A DNA stretch of 64,000 nt from contig NZ_MAYU01000021.1 in NCBI RefSeq assembly GCF_001685025.1, positions 806,001 to 870,000 on the forward strand. The letters run 5' to 3'. The DNA is from Bacillus sp. FJAT-27225 (GTDB taxonomy: Bacteria > Bacillota > Bacilli > Bacillales > Cytobacillaceae). The translations under genes were made by a program, and so were the position numbers. Of this stretch, positions 35,499 through 43,175 are shown one piece after another (position 1 is the stretch's first letter; the number at the start of each line of letters is the position of its first letter). The notes beneath the pieces were generated by a model. That model saw nothing but the letters and a program-made list of their open reading frames with translations. It was not told the origin of the DNA and searched no databases.

Positions 35499-36240
35499 TT
35501 AAAAAAACTTTTTGTTTTGTTAAGTGTCTTTATCGTTTTCTTCGCGAATGCAAAGCCTTTTCTCGCTGGAGAATACATTCCGCGGGAAAGACGAATGGTC
35601 AGGCCTGGTGGTTTGGGAAGCAGATACAAAGAAAAAGCTAATTGCGCTTACCTTCGATGACGGTCCTGATCCGCTCTATACAACCCAGATCCTTGATACA
35701 TTGAAAAAATATAACGCAAAAGCAACGTTTTTTGTAATCGGGAAAGAAACGGAAAAGTACCCTGAAATCGTGAGACGGCAGGCGCTTGAAGGCCACGAAA
35801 TCGCCAACCATACGTACCGGCACATGTTCAGGGATATGAAAAACCCAGAGTCCTAAAGGCGGGAGTTAAAGAAGAACGCGGAGGTTATAGATAGAATTAC
35901 CGGGAAAACTCCGCAGCTTTTTCGCCCAATTGCAGGTTCTTATGATGACCAAATCATAAAGACATCCATTGAAAGCGGTTATTTTGTTATACTTTGGACC
36001 TGGCATCAGGATTCAAAGGACTGGAGCAGGCCAGGAACAGACGCTATAGTGAGGAATGTCCTTTTAGACTCGAAACCCGGAAATATTGTCATTTTCCATG
36101 ACGCCGGCGGCAGTGACCGCTCACAGACGGTAAAAGCGATTGAACCTATTTTGATGGCACTTCACAAAAACGGCTATGAATTTGTGACGGTCTCTGAATT
36201 GTTGTCGAGAGCAAGATCATCAATGCCTGGAATAAAGTGA
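35499..36240 (+). pseudogene. Polysaccharide deacetylase, inactivated by frameshift and in-frame stop
   Basis: A signal-peptide-like stretch (KKLFVLLSVFIVFFANAKPF) begins at 35499 at TTA, with no ATG, GTG or TTG start. A frameshift near 35570-35620 moves the reading frame to LIALTFDDGPDP, the metal-binding TFDDGP of NodB-type deacetylases, then EGHEIANHTYRH with the two His ligands. A single TAA at 35854-35856 interrupts NPES-RRELKKNAEV. The frame then continues intact through RPIAGSYDDQ, WHQDSKDW and IVIFHDAGG to 36240. Three independent lesions make this a dead gene. It was probably a secreted peptidoglycan or chitooligosaccharide deacetylase. Confidence 0.88.
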
Positions 36241-36276
36241 ACCCCTAGATTGTTTTGTAAAAAATTTTAATCAAAA

Positions 36277-36314
36277 AAAGCCCATGAACCCGAATCAGGC
36301 CGATGGGCTTTTCA
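36277..36314 (-). terminator. Terminator of the DUF1002 gene
   Basis: AAAAGCCCAT pairs with ATGGGCTTTT around an 18-base loop; seven A precede it on the plus strand, giving a minus-strand T run. Confidence 0.85.
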
Positions 36315-36331
36315 AATAATTTACTACACTC

Positions 36332-37201
36332 TTATTTAAACCACGAAGCAATTGCATCCACGATGGCTTTTAGAAAATCGCCAAGTTTTTGGAAGAAGTT
36401 CTTTCCCTCTTCACTTTCGGCAAATGCATCCCATTTTTCTTTTGCTTTCGTAAGCTGATCTCCTACTGCATTCCAGTTGATATCAAGGTTTTGCCACTTT
36501 TCGATCAGCGAGGCAAACAAGTTGATGTCCTGGTCTGTGAGAGTGATATTAATTTGTTTTGCGGCTTCCTCTACAAGGGCTTTGCGCTCTTCGTCGTTCT
36601 TCGGGTTCGTCTCGGCAAGCTTGTCTTTGATGAGAGTGACAAGTTCCCCGGCCTTTTCCTGGCCAACCTTTTCACCGAGTTCTGCAGTGGCGACCATTTC
36701 TTCGTTGGCCACCTGTTTCTGCTCTTCGGGGATTTTTTCGCCTGACGCTTTTTCATATGCCTTGATAAGCCCGGTCAACGCTCCTGTCCCGGAAACGGTG
36801 AAAGGTGCTGTCACATACACACTGGCATCTTTTACGCCGGCTGTGGTCAACGCGTTCATGTACATTTCGTCCGATACATAGTTGATGTTTTTCGATTCGA
36901 CTTCAATACCGGAATTTTTGGCACCGATCGTAATTTTGGCACTGGAGATGGCTCTCGTTCCGATTTGTGCTTTTGGAAGGTAAGAACCCAGGTACTTATG
37001 TTCCTCTTCGTTTGTTACTTCTACAACCTGGGCGCTGTTCACATCCACTTTCATTTCGGCAAGCAAGTCCTCTTTTTGTTTTGGCGTCAGGTTTGCACCG
37101 AGGGTTACAAGTACATCCCCTTCTGCAGCATCGGCAAACGCCATGATTGGCATAGCTATTAAAAGACTCATCATCATAATTGCTGATAACATACGTTTCA
37201 T
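36332..37201 (-). CDS. DUF1002 (YpuA-like) secreted protein, 289 aa
   Basis: A signal peptide (MKRMLSAIMMMSLLIAMPIMAFA, cleavage near residue 23) leads to the DUF1002 domain: LVTLGANLTPKQKEDLLAEM, LGSYLPKAQIGTRAISSAKI and KDASVYVTAPFTVSGTGALTG. Length and order match B. subtilis YpuA. The function is unknown; it acts outside the cytoplasmic membrane. The ATG follows GAAGGGGAG. A partial copy of its C-terminal region lies at 35246-35395. Confidence 0.88.
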   Translation of the reverse strand: MKRMLSAIMMMSLLIAMPIMAFADAAEGDVLVTLGANLTPKQKEDLLAEMKVDVNSAQVVEVTNEEEHKYLGSYLPKAQIGTRAISSAKITIGAKNSGIEVESKNINYVSDEMYMNALTTAGVKDASVYVTAPFTVSGTGALTGLIKAYEKASGEKIPEEQKQVANEEMVATAELGEKVGQEKAGELVTLIKDKLAETNPKNDEERKALVEEAAKQINITLTDQDINLFASLIEKWQNLDINWNAVGDQLTKAKEKWDAFAESEEGKNFFQKLGDFLKAIVDAIASWFK

Positions 37202-37333
37202 TTTGTTCTCCCCTTCCCTATGAAACTACACATATAATACTTTGACATTATAACATTTGTTTCAACTGGCCAGCCAATTTAATCGGGTACCTGCTCTTAG
37301 TCCACTACTCAATGGTGTTTATTTATGAAAAAA

Positions 37334-37358
37334 ACGCCAACCGTTTTGGTTTGGCGCC
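37334..37358 (-). terminator. Terminator of the YedE/TusA operon
   Basis: On the minus strand GCCAAACC-AAAAC-GGTTGGC is followed by GTTTTTTTC. It lies 20 bases past the TusA-like stop. Confidence 0.8.
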
Positions 37359-37377
37359 TTTTGAATTATCCAATCTT

Positions 37378-37623
37378 TTATTTTACTACCTTAATATAAA
37401 AGTAAATATCCTGCCCGTATTTCTCAGGGTCAGCCAGTAGCTGATAGCCATGTTTGACGGCTTCTTCAGGGACACTGCGGAACGATTGCGGACAGTCTGC
37501 AATAACTTGCAGGACTTCACCTATTTTCATGGTTTTTAGCGCATCCAGCGCATAAATGACGGGATACGGTCAAGGCTCGCCCCGAATGTCTAGTGTATAG
37601 TTAACGTCCTCAACTTGTGACAT
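37378..37623 (-). CDS. TusA/YeeD-like sulfurtransferase with in-frame TGA at the catalytic Cys (candidate selenoprotein)
   Basis: The 81-residue frame starts at an ATG with AAGGAGG eight bases upstream, just after the YedE stop. It reads MSQVEDVNYTLDIRGEP, then TGA (37572-37570), then PYPVIYALDALKTMKIGE, and continues through VIADCPQSFRSVPEEA to TAA at 37378. The family motif is CPxP, so TGA replaces exactly the catalytic Cys18, and no other lesion is present. Starting 13 bases after the TGA, UUUA-U-GCGC-UGGAU-GCGC-UAAA can fold into a hairpin with a bulged U and a G at the second loop position, as bacterial SECIS elements do. The alternatives are selenocysteine insertion or a fresh TGC/TGT to TGA nonsense mutation. 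The stop excludes it from simple ORF lists. Confidence 0.75.
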
Positions 37624-37626
37624 GGA

Positions 37627-38853
37627 TTATGCCTCCTTCGTAACATGAGTAAGCCTCTCGGACTTCTGAAGCTTGATACCTGAGCCGTAACGGAACCTTT
37701 TTTCCCACCAAGAGGATATGAGGAACCAGGCAACGAGCATGGCAATGGTTCCGAATAGCGCACCCATTGGTCCCCACTCTTCGATTAGATTTACTTTCGG
37801 CCAACCTTCCACAAGGGCACTGTATATGCCAAGATGATCCCAGCCATATGCAAGTGCGGTAGCACCAATGATATTGCCTGCGAACACTGCCCAGTATAAC
37901 AGCTGACCTTCCATTGCCCTGTACATCATGCCTGTCTCACAGCCGCCTGCAAGGACGATGCCGAAACCGAAGAGTATTCCGCCGATTGCTGTGCTCGGTG
38001 CCGCCACTTTAATCAGGGCAAGTGAGCCGCTTTGAATATAGAAGAAAGTCACGACAACACTTATGAGCATTCCTACGGCAATCGCTTTTGACATCATTGC
38101 GCGGCCGCTGATCCACATGTCGCGGAATGCGGATGTAAAGCAAATTTGCCCGCGTTCAATGAGGATTCCAAACAAAGCTCCTGCGATACAGGCTACTCCA
38201 AGCATGGTTTTACCTACTGCGAAGAAATAAAGGATGAGTGCAAGATATATCAAAGCAACAATCAGGCCGATGATAGGCTGAACCTTTTCGCTTTTGGCTT
38301 TAGGTTTCACCGGTTTCAGCGGGCCTTTCATTAACGTCGGTTTTCCGAGCCACCACTTTGTGTTAACAACTTTCACGCCAAAGAAAGTTCCGATAGCAGT
38401 TGTCACCATAAAAATCCAGGCATGAAACGAGAATTGTGGAACTCCAGTGAAAAAGGCAGCCAGATTGCAGCCAAGTGCAAGCCGTGCACCAAATCCAGCG
38501 ATAATGCCTCCAATAAAGCCTTGAACGAGACGCCGCTTTTGTTTTGGCATTCGAATCTTGAAACTGTTGCTAAGCAAAATGGTAATCGCCGCACCAACCA
38601 GCATTCCAATAACAATCCAGCCGTCAGTCCTGGTTATCGGAGTACCTTCAAGGCCGACTAGCCCAAAGTATGCCCAATCACCCACATCGACTCCAAACCA
38701 TTCAAGGATATGGCCCCCAAACCTGGTAAATTCCCCGGTAACCGCCCAAACCGTCCCGGTAATTCCAAAGTACAGGGCACTGACCAATCCTGCAATACTA
38801 ATCGCAATGTAAGGATTCCAGTAATTCTTAAAGATTTTTTGATAAAGACTCAT
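37627..38853 (-). CDS. YeeE/YedE-family transporter (sulfur or selenium compound uptake), 408 aa
   Basis: A polytopic membrane protein with two repeated halves, each containing the family's Cys-Gly motif: GARLALGCNLAAFF in the first half and GGCETGMMYRAMEGQ in the second, plus LIERGQICFTSAFRD. YeeE members take up thiosulfate with a TusA-like partner (YeeD); YedE members are associated with selenium metabolism. Here the partner gene follows four bases later with its binding site overlapping the stop. The ATG at 38853 follows GGAGG at eight bases; the longer frame to 38871 would start before that site. Confidence 0.85.
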   Translation of the reverse strand: MSLYQKIFKNYWNPYIAISIAGLVSALYFGITGTVWAVTGEFTRFGGHILEWFGVDVGDWAYFGLVGLEGTPITRTDGWIVIGMLVGAAITILLSNSFKIRMPKQKRRLVQGFIGGIIAGFGARLALGCNLAAFFTGVPQFSFHAWIFMVTTAIGTFFGVKVVNTKWWLGKPTLMKGPLKPVKPKAKSEKVQPIIGLIVALIYLALILYFFAVGKTMLGVACIAGALFGILIERGQICFTSAFRDMWISGRAMMSKAIAVGMLISVVVTFFYIQSGSLALIKVAAPSTAIGGILFGFGIVLAGGCETGMMYRAMEGQLLYWAVFAGNIIGATALAYGWDHLGIYSALVEGWPKVNLIEEWGPMGALFGTIAMLVAWFLISSWWEKRFRYGSGIKLQKSERLTHVTKEA

Positions 38854-38879
38854 AAGTCGATCCTCCAACATAGGATTCT

Positions 38880-38910
38880 TTAAAGAAATAAAAAGCCAAA
38901 TTTATAGGCT
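38880..38910 (-). promoter_or_regulatory. Small leader hairpin with T run upstream of the YedE gene
   Basis: On the minus strand AGCC-TATAAATTT-GGCT is followed by TTTTATTTC, about 25 bases before the ribosome binding site. The stem is short; a leader attenuator is possible but weak. Confidence 0.3.
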
Positions 38911-39086
38911 GTACAAATAATGCCACCCCTAACTGTACTCGTTGTTTTTCAAAGGAACAATTTAAATTATCAATACATAGGGTGTTTATTAATCGAAATA
39001 ATCGATATATTTTTCTCTCTCCAACTACAGTAGCTACATTGTGGGCGTTACTCCCCTACTTCTGGATACTATCTTGGAGCGTTGGC

Positions 39087-39113
39087 GCTAGCCGGCCAGC
39101 CGGCTAGCTTTTT
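39087..39113 (+). terminator. Near-perfect GC-rich palindrome with T run
   Basis: GCTAGCCGGC and GCCGGCTAGC are separated by two bases and followed by TTTTTC. No plus-strand gene ends nearby. The surrounding 455 bases between 38854 and 39308 hold only this, a dispersed relic repeat and another terminator. Confidence 0.5.
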
Positions 39114-39149
39114 CAATAAAAAAGGTTGAAAGGTTTGGCTGTTACGTGC

Positions 39150-39225
39150 TTTAGAATTTCATTGAAGGACACTTGAGGCTTGGATGGAGTATTATTGGGA
39201 AAGCAAGGGGCAATGGTGTTTTTCT
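39150..39225 (+). repeat. Copy of the dispersed TTGGATGGAGTATTAT relic
   Basis: CTTGGATGGAGTATTATTGG followed by AGCAAGGGGCAATGG parallels 22580-22640 and, more loosely, 20300-20320. Confidence 0.4.
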
Positions 39226-39234
39226 AAAATGAAG

Positions 39235-39272
39235 ACGCAAGGCTAAATAAGTTTCAACCTTGCGTTTTTTCA
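39235..39272 (+). terminator. Terminator ACGCAAGG / CCTTGCGT
   Basis: An 8-bp perfect stem followed by six T, in the plus direction. It may serve a lost plus-strand gene or act on read-through towards the MFS gene. Confidence 0.6.
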
Positions 39273-39308
39273 GATTACTCTATGGTTTCAAGCTTTCGGA
39301 ACAGAGTT

Positions 39309-40583
39309 CTATACCGTTGTTGCTTGCCCGCTTGTTTCGATGACTTGAGTCTTTTTCGTCCTTTGGTCCAGTGCAGGAAGGATCCAATACAAGATTGCCA
39401 CTCCAGCCAGTCCAATCCCCGTTATAAAAATCGTCGTTCCGAAGCTTGACAGGAACGCACTCACGGTAACAGTAACCGAGCAGACGAGCATTGTCATATT
39501 ATACGACATGCTCGACACAGCCATATAGGAACTTCTTGCATTTTCGGGCGGCAATTCGGCCATGTATTGCTGCTGGACGGGAACCCTCGCCACTTCTGCA
39601 ATCGTTGCAATCACCATCGCAATTAACAAAATCCATACATTGTTTGAATACGATATGAAAGCATACCCGATGACAAACACAAAACAGCTGCCAAGCAAGA
39701 CGGTTTGATCTTTGTAGCGCTGGACAAATTTTGCTGCGAATAAGGCCATTACAACTACGAGTATCGTATTTTCCGTCCTCAAAAAGCCAAGCATTTCAAT
39801 CCCGCCAAATGACCAGCCGAACCATTCGGTAATAGGCATCTCTTTTGCCAGGCGGATAGAAATGTAGTTGGTCAACTGGAACTCCATCGAGAGGACCAAA
39901 ATTCCTGCCAGTACATAAAGAATAAATAGCTTGTCAACAAGAACCTGCTTGTAGCCGGAAACCATTGTTCTTCCATGGGAAGTTAATGATTTTCCATGTT
40001 GATCCGCAGGAAAATAGGTTTCTTTAATAAAGAAGGTGATCAGTACCCAAGTCAATAATGCTGCGACAGACAAGGCCACCAACAGTTCAAAGAGGTATTC
40101 TTTGAAAAAGTACCCTCCCAAAAGTCCCCCAAGTGCAATGGATAAATTGTTGGCCCAGTACATGATTGTGAACATTTCCTTGCGTTCTTCAGGCTTGCTG
40201 ACATCAATCAGCATCGCTTGCCCGGCAGGACCGGCCAGCCCCCAACAAATACTGTTAACGGTCATCATCAAGAACGTAATTTCCGGCGATGTGAACCATG
40301 GCGAATTGCTGACCATCATCAAACTAAACGCAATAAACCGCATAAATTCTGCAGCAACCATCACCTTTTTCCGGCCAAAGGCATCTGAAAAATACCCGCC
40401 AAAAAAGTTGATTACCAATCCAACCCCTACGTTGACAAGCAGGAGGATTCCGGCTGTCTTGGTCCCAAAATGCTGGGCCAGGTAGATCGCTGCGAATGGA
40501 AAAATCATTCCTCCAATCAATGAACTAAGGAACGATTCAGTGATCCTGATTTTGATATTGCGGTGAAACTTCCGAAATCCCAC
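39309..40583 (-). CDS. MFS transporter (DHA1/drug-efflux type), 424 aa
   Basis: About twelve hydrophobic helices with the MFS loop GGYFSDAFGRKKVM (motif A) between helices 2 and 3. The first half has ICWGLAGPAGQAMLIDVSKPEERKEM, typical of multidrug-type exporters such as YfmO/MdtH relatives. The substrate is unknown. The start is GTG, with GGGGGAAAG upstream. A short degenerate piece of a related gene lies at 41969-42014. Confidence 0.8.
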   Translation of the reverse strand: MGFRKFHRNIKIRITESFLSSLIGGMIFPFAAIYLAQHFGTKTAGILLLVNVGVGLVINFFGGYFSDAFGRKKVMVAAEFMRFIAFSLMMVSNSPWFTSPEITFLMMTVNSICWGLAGPAGQAMLIDVSKPEERKEMFTIMYWANNLSIALGGLLGGYFFKEYLFELLVALSVAALLTWVLITFFIKETYFPADQHGKSLTSHGRTMVSGYKQVLVDKLFILYVLAGILVLSMEFQLTNYISIRLAKEMPITEWFGWSFGGIEMLGFLRTENTILVVVMALFAAKFVQRYKDQTVLLGSCFVFVIGYAFISYSNNVWILLIAMVIATIAEVARVPVQQQYMAELPPENARSSYMAVSSMSYNMTMLVCSVTVTVSAFLSSFGTTIFITGIGLAGVAILYWILPALDQRTKKTQVIETSGQATTV

Positions 40584-40944
40584 TATCTTTCCCCCTTACA
40601 AAAGAACCCTCTGCCCATCCCCATAGTGCAGAGCCGCTTTAACGGATGTCCTTTTTTCTCTTTCATTCTAGAATAATAGGTTCCAATTGTACCATTTATT
40701 TCCTACCTATCATAGTGGTTAGACGGAAGAATCTTTAAACTATTTCATTGGTCCTATCTTGTAACGGGCTGACTAATTATTTCTTTTTGACTTAAGGCCA
40801 GATAGCTTTTTAATGAAACTTATATTTTATTTGACCGTATTTAAAAAAGGAGGGAAGATTTATTATAGGGAAATATCTTTTTGATTAATGTGCTTCCTTT
40901 CTAACGATAGAAACGATACTTGAATGGCTTATTGACAAACTTTG
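40584..40944. other. Intergenic region without visible gene
   Basis: AT-rich, divergent space between the MFS gene and the three tandem small membrane proteins. It must hold both promoters, but I see no distinctive site. Confidence 0.4.
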
Positions 40945-40959
40945 AAGGAGATGAACATA

Positions 40960-41253
40960 CTGAACAAAAAGGTATTTACAAGCATTTCAGTTATTTATGT
41001 AGTTCTTGTGATCGCTAGTTTTTTTATTTGGGCATTTTCCGTACAAGAACCTGATGGTACTTTAGATGTCATGAAATATATAGATATTTTGCTACTATAC
41101 ATAATTCTGGGGTTTTTTGGAGTGATTTTAGCCGGAATCTCTTTTGCCGCATTAAAGGAGGAAACAGCTAAGATTGGGAAAAGGACAATTATTTCAGGCT
41201 TATTTATAGGATTCACATTTCTTGTTTGGAGAACACTCATGAATTTTTATTAA
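40960..41253 (+). CDS. Small membrane protein, first of three tandem paralogues, 97 aa, probable CTG start
   Basis: Two or three hydrophobic helices: VIYVVLVIASFFIWAF near residue 15, IILGFFGVILAGISF near 50, and the conserved end KIGKRTIISGLFIGFTFLVWRTLM. All three paralogues are exactly 97 codons long when read from CTG (LNKK). AAGGAG sits nine bases before this CTG. The in-frame ATG at 40951 touches the binding site directly, and a TTG at 40942 lies before it. The family is unknown to me. Confidence 0.7.
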   Translation: MNKKVFTSISVIYVVLVIASFFIWAFSVQEPDGTLDVMKYIDILLLYIILGFFGVILAGISFAALKEETAKIGKRTIISGLFIGFTFLVWRTLMNFY

Positions 41254-41293
41254 ACATAGCTATCTGAACTAATTATTTTTGGAGATGATTCAT

Positions 41294-41587
41294 CTGAAAA
41301 AGAACTATTTATCTTTATTGACAAGTATTTATATACTTTTAGTTTTGGGTTCAATCGTGTTCTGGGGGTTTACTGCTCAAGATGCAAATGGTCTAATCTA
41401 TCCTAGTGAACATAGAGGAACATTATGGTCATTTGCTGGACTTCTATTACTAGGGGTCATCTTAGCCGGTATTAGTTTTGCGGGAGTTAGGGATAAATCA
41501 AAAACAGTGAATAAAAAGACTGTTATCGCAGGTTTAACAATTGGTTTTGGTTTTCTATTGTGGAGAGTTTTAATGAGTTTAACTTAA
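41294..41587 (+). CDS. Small membrane protein, second tandem paralogue, 97 aa, probable CTG start
   Basis: It shares LLLLGVILAGISFAGV and the ending KKTVIAGLTIGFGFLLWRVL with its neighbours. CTG (LKKN) lies nine bases after TTTGGAG. The ATG at 41285 directly follows the GGAG and is poorly spaced. The gene lies 40 bases after the first paralogue, consistent with one transcript. No function is known. Confidence 0.7.
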   Translation: MKKNYLSLLTSIYILLVLGSIVFWGFTAQDANGLIYPSEHRGTLWSFAGLLLLGVILAGISFAGVRDKSKTVNKKTVIAGLTIGFGFLLWRVLMSLT

Positions 41588-41667
41588 TGGATGTAAAAAG
41601 GAATTTCGTTAGCCTTATATTTTTTGCATAATGGCATTGGGACAAACATAAGAAGGAGAGGAAAACC

Positions 41668-41961
41668 CTGAACAAAAAGTTATTATCATATATTACAGGA
41701 ATTTATACGGTTCTTATAATCCCTAGTTTTTTTATATGGGCTTTTTCTGTACAAGAACCTGATGGTACCTTAGATATTGGCAAATATAAGGACATTTTCA
41801 CCATTTTTATTGTGCTGATATTTATTGGAGCAATTCTAGCAGGAATCACTTTTGCCGCTGACAATGAGAAATCGTCTAAAATTGGTAAAAAGACGGTTAT
41901 ATCTGGCCTATCCATCGTCTTTACATTTCTTATATGGAGAGTAATGATAAGTATTTTTTAA
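41668..41961 (+). CDS. Small membrane protein, third tandem paralogue, 97 aa, only CTG available as start
   Basis: It encodes LNKKLLSYITGIYTVLIIPS, then FFIWAFSVQEPDGTLDI, then a third helix ending KKTVISGLSIVFTFLIWRV. Similarity to the first copy is high through VQEPDGTLD. Between the preceding in-frame TAA and the coding region there is no ATG, GTG or TTG; CTG follows AAGGAGAGG at the same nine-base spacing as in the other two. Either CTG initiation is used or this copy has lost its start. Confidence 0.65.
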   Translation: MNKKLLSYITGIYTVLIIPSFFIWAFSVQEPDGTLDIGKYKDIFTIFIVLIFIGAILAGITFAADNEKSSKIGKKTVISGLSIVFTFLIWRVMISIF

Positions 41962-41968
41962 ATCATAA

Positions 41969-42014
41969 GCATTGCTTGCCTTGTTGGACCGCCCAGCCCG
42001 AACAAATGCTGTTC
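41969..42014 (-). pseudogene. Short fragment of a second MFS transporter gene
   Basis: About 46 bases resemble 40211-40258 within the MFS gene: GCTTGCC, GGACCG, CCAGCCC and AACAAAT recur in order. On the minus strand it reads NSICSGWA against NSICWGLA. No further sequence of the gene is left. Confidence 0.6.
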
Positions 42015-42020
42015 ATAAAA

Positions 42021-42058
42021 ATACCCACCCCCTTCATCGCCGAAGAGAGTGGGTTTTA
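42021..42058 (+). terminator. Terminator after the three small membrane proteins
   Basis: ACCCAC-CTTC pairs with GAAG-GTGGGT with an interrupted stem, then TTTTA. Confidence 0.65.
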
Positions 42059-42115
42059 CGCCAGTTATGCTATTGCTATAAGAAAATAGCCTTTATATAT
42101 GTTTCACCATAGCAT

Positions 42116-42709
42116 TTAAGGAAGCTCTGCGGCTGTATGATCAGGTGTTTTTCCTTCATCCTCTTTACTTCCAGTTATCTCTGTCTCCTTTTTATTCGTA
42201 TTCCTTTTCTTTCTCTTCCTTTTAGGTTTCTCCGGTTCTTCAACTACCTTCGTCCCTAACAATCGGTCAGTTAAGGTTTCCCCTATACTCAGCAGCAAAA
42301 TGAAATCTATTAATGTATAAACGAGATAAACGGCCCATGTATAGATCATGGTCATGAGTGGGGCTTCCCATATCACGAAAAGTGGAACTATTCCATACCG
42401 TATTACCCATTTTGCTATCAACCGATTTCTTGGTCCTTCCGTCTTCAATCCGCGTTTCCATTTGCCGGTACTCTGACCAAAACTCAGACTTGTGCCTATC
42501 ATTGTAAGGACAGCAATCCCAATTAATACGATTCTTAATAGTAGCATCAATATAGCCTCAACTACATTTGCTGCTCCGTCCCCCCCTACTGCTTGCACAA
42601 ACTGTAAAATAAATTCAATTGCCACATACCCGCAATATCCGAACATCAACATAATTAAAATTGAAACGACCGTATCACTTAAATATGATTGTATTCGTTT
42701 CTTTATCAT
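42116..42709 (-). CDS. RDD-like membrane protein, 197 aa
   Basis: Hydrophobic helices at about 14-35, 52-75 and 110-150, followed by YTLIDFILLLSIGETLTDRLLGTKVV, which resembles the end of RDD-family domains. A very basic, then acidic tail follows (KPKRKRKKRNTNKKE). The ATG at 42709 follows GGGGGAG; the longer frame has no better site. The role is unknown. Confidence 0.6.
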   Translation of the reverse strand: MIKKRIQSYLSDTVVSILIMLMFGYCGYVAIEFILQFVQAVGGDGAANVVEAILMLLLRIVLIGIAVLTMIGTSLSFGQSTGKWKRGLKTEGPRNRLIAKWVIRYGIVPLFVIWEAPLMTMIYTWAVYLVYTLIDFILLLSIGETLTDRLLGTKVVEEPEKPKRKRKKRNTNKKETEITGSKEDEGKTPDHTAAELP

Positions 42710-42892
42710 TCTTGTCTCCCCCTCATGCCCCATCCCAGGTTTTTGCAAAGTAGATAGTAACACATAAAGGGAAATGTTTCTTTCTTTTTATAGCAAAAGT
42801 GGTTAGTAAATTCACACTAACCACTTAATAACCTCACTATTAATTATTGGTTATTTCATCAGCCCAGCCTTGTACCTCTCAGACATCTAGAG

Positions 42893-43090
42893 TCAAAAAT
42901 TCTTCCACCTTATTGATCCATGTCCACCGTGGGGATGATCGCAATATTGCGATTTAAAGTACTCGTATTCTAATTCGCACAACGTTAATTCGTATAGTTG
43001 TTTTTCGTTTCTTTTATATTTGTCCAATCCTATCAGTTTTGTAATTAACAAATTTCTCTTGTCGTCCGCCGTACTTGTTAATTTCTCCAT
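42893..43090 (-). CDS. FbpA-like small protein (Fur-regulated basic protein family), 65 aa
   Basis: LITKLIGLDKYKRNEKQLYELTLCELEYEYF fits the Fur_reg_FbpA family of short proteins in Bacillus, thought to act in iron sparing. The ATG follows AAAGGAGG at ten bases. The His-rich tail CDHPHGGHGS is unusual. I see no clear Fur box upstream; instead a degenerate SAM riboswitch lies 86 bases upstream on the same strand. Confidence 0.65.
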   Translation of the reverse strand: MEKLTSTADDKRNLLITKLIGLDKYKRNEKQLYELTLCELEYEYFKSQYCDHPHGGHGSIRWKNF

Positions 43091-43175
43091 TTAAAAAATC
43101 CTCCTTTTCTTCAGTTTAAAATGGAATCCATTTAAGACGATAAGAAGAGGGGGGATTGATATAGTTATGCCTCAA

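Noticed and set aside
36389-36881. Two plus-strand open frames inside the DUF1002 gene
   Set aside because: They are antisense shadows of a gene with a clear signal peptide and domain.
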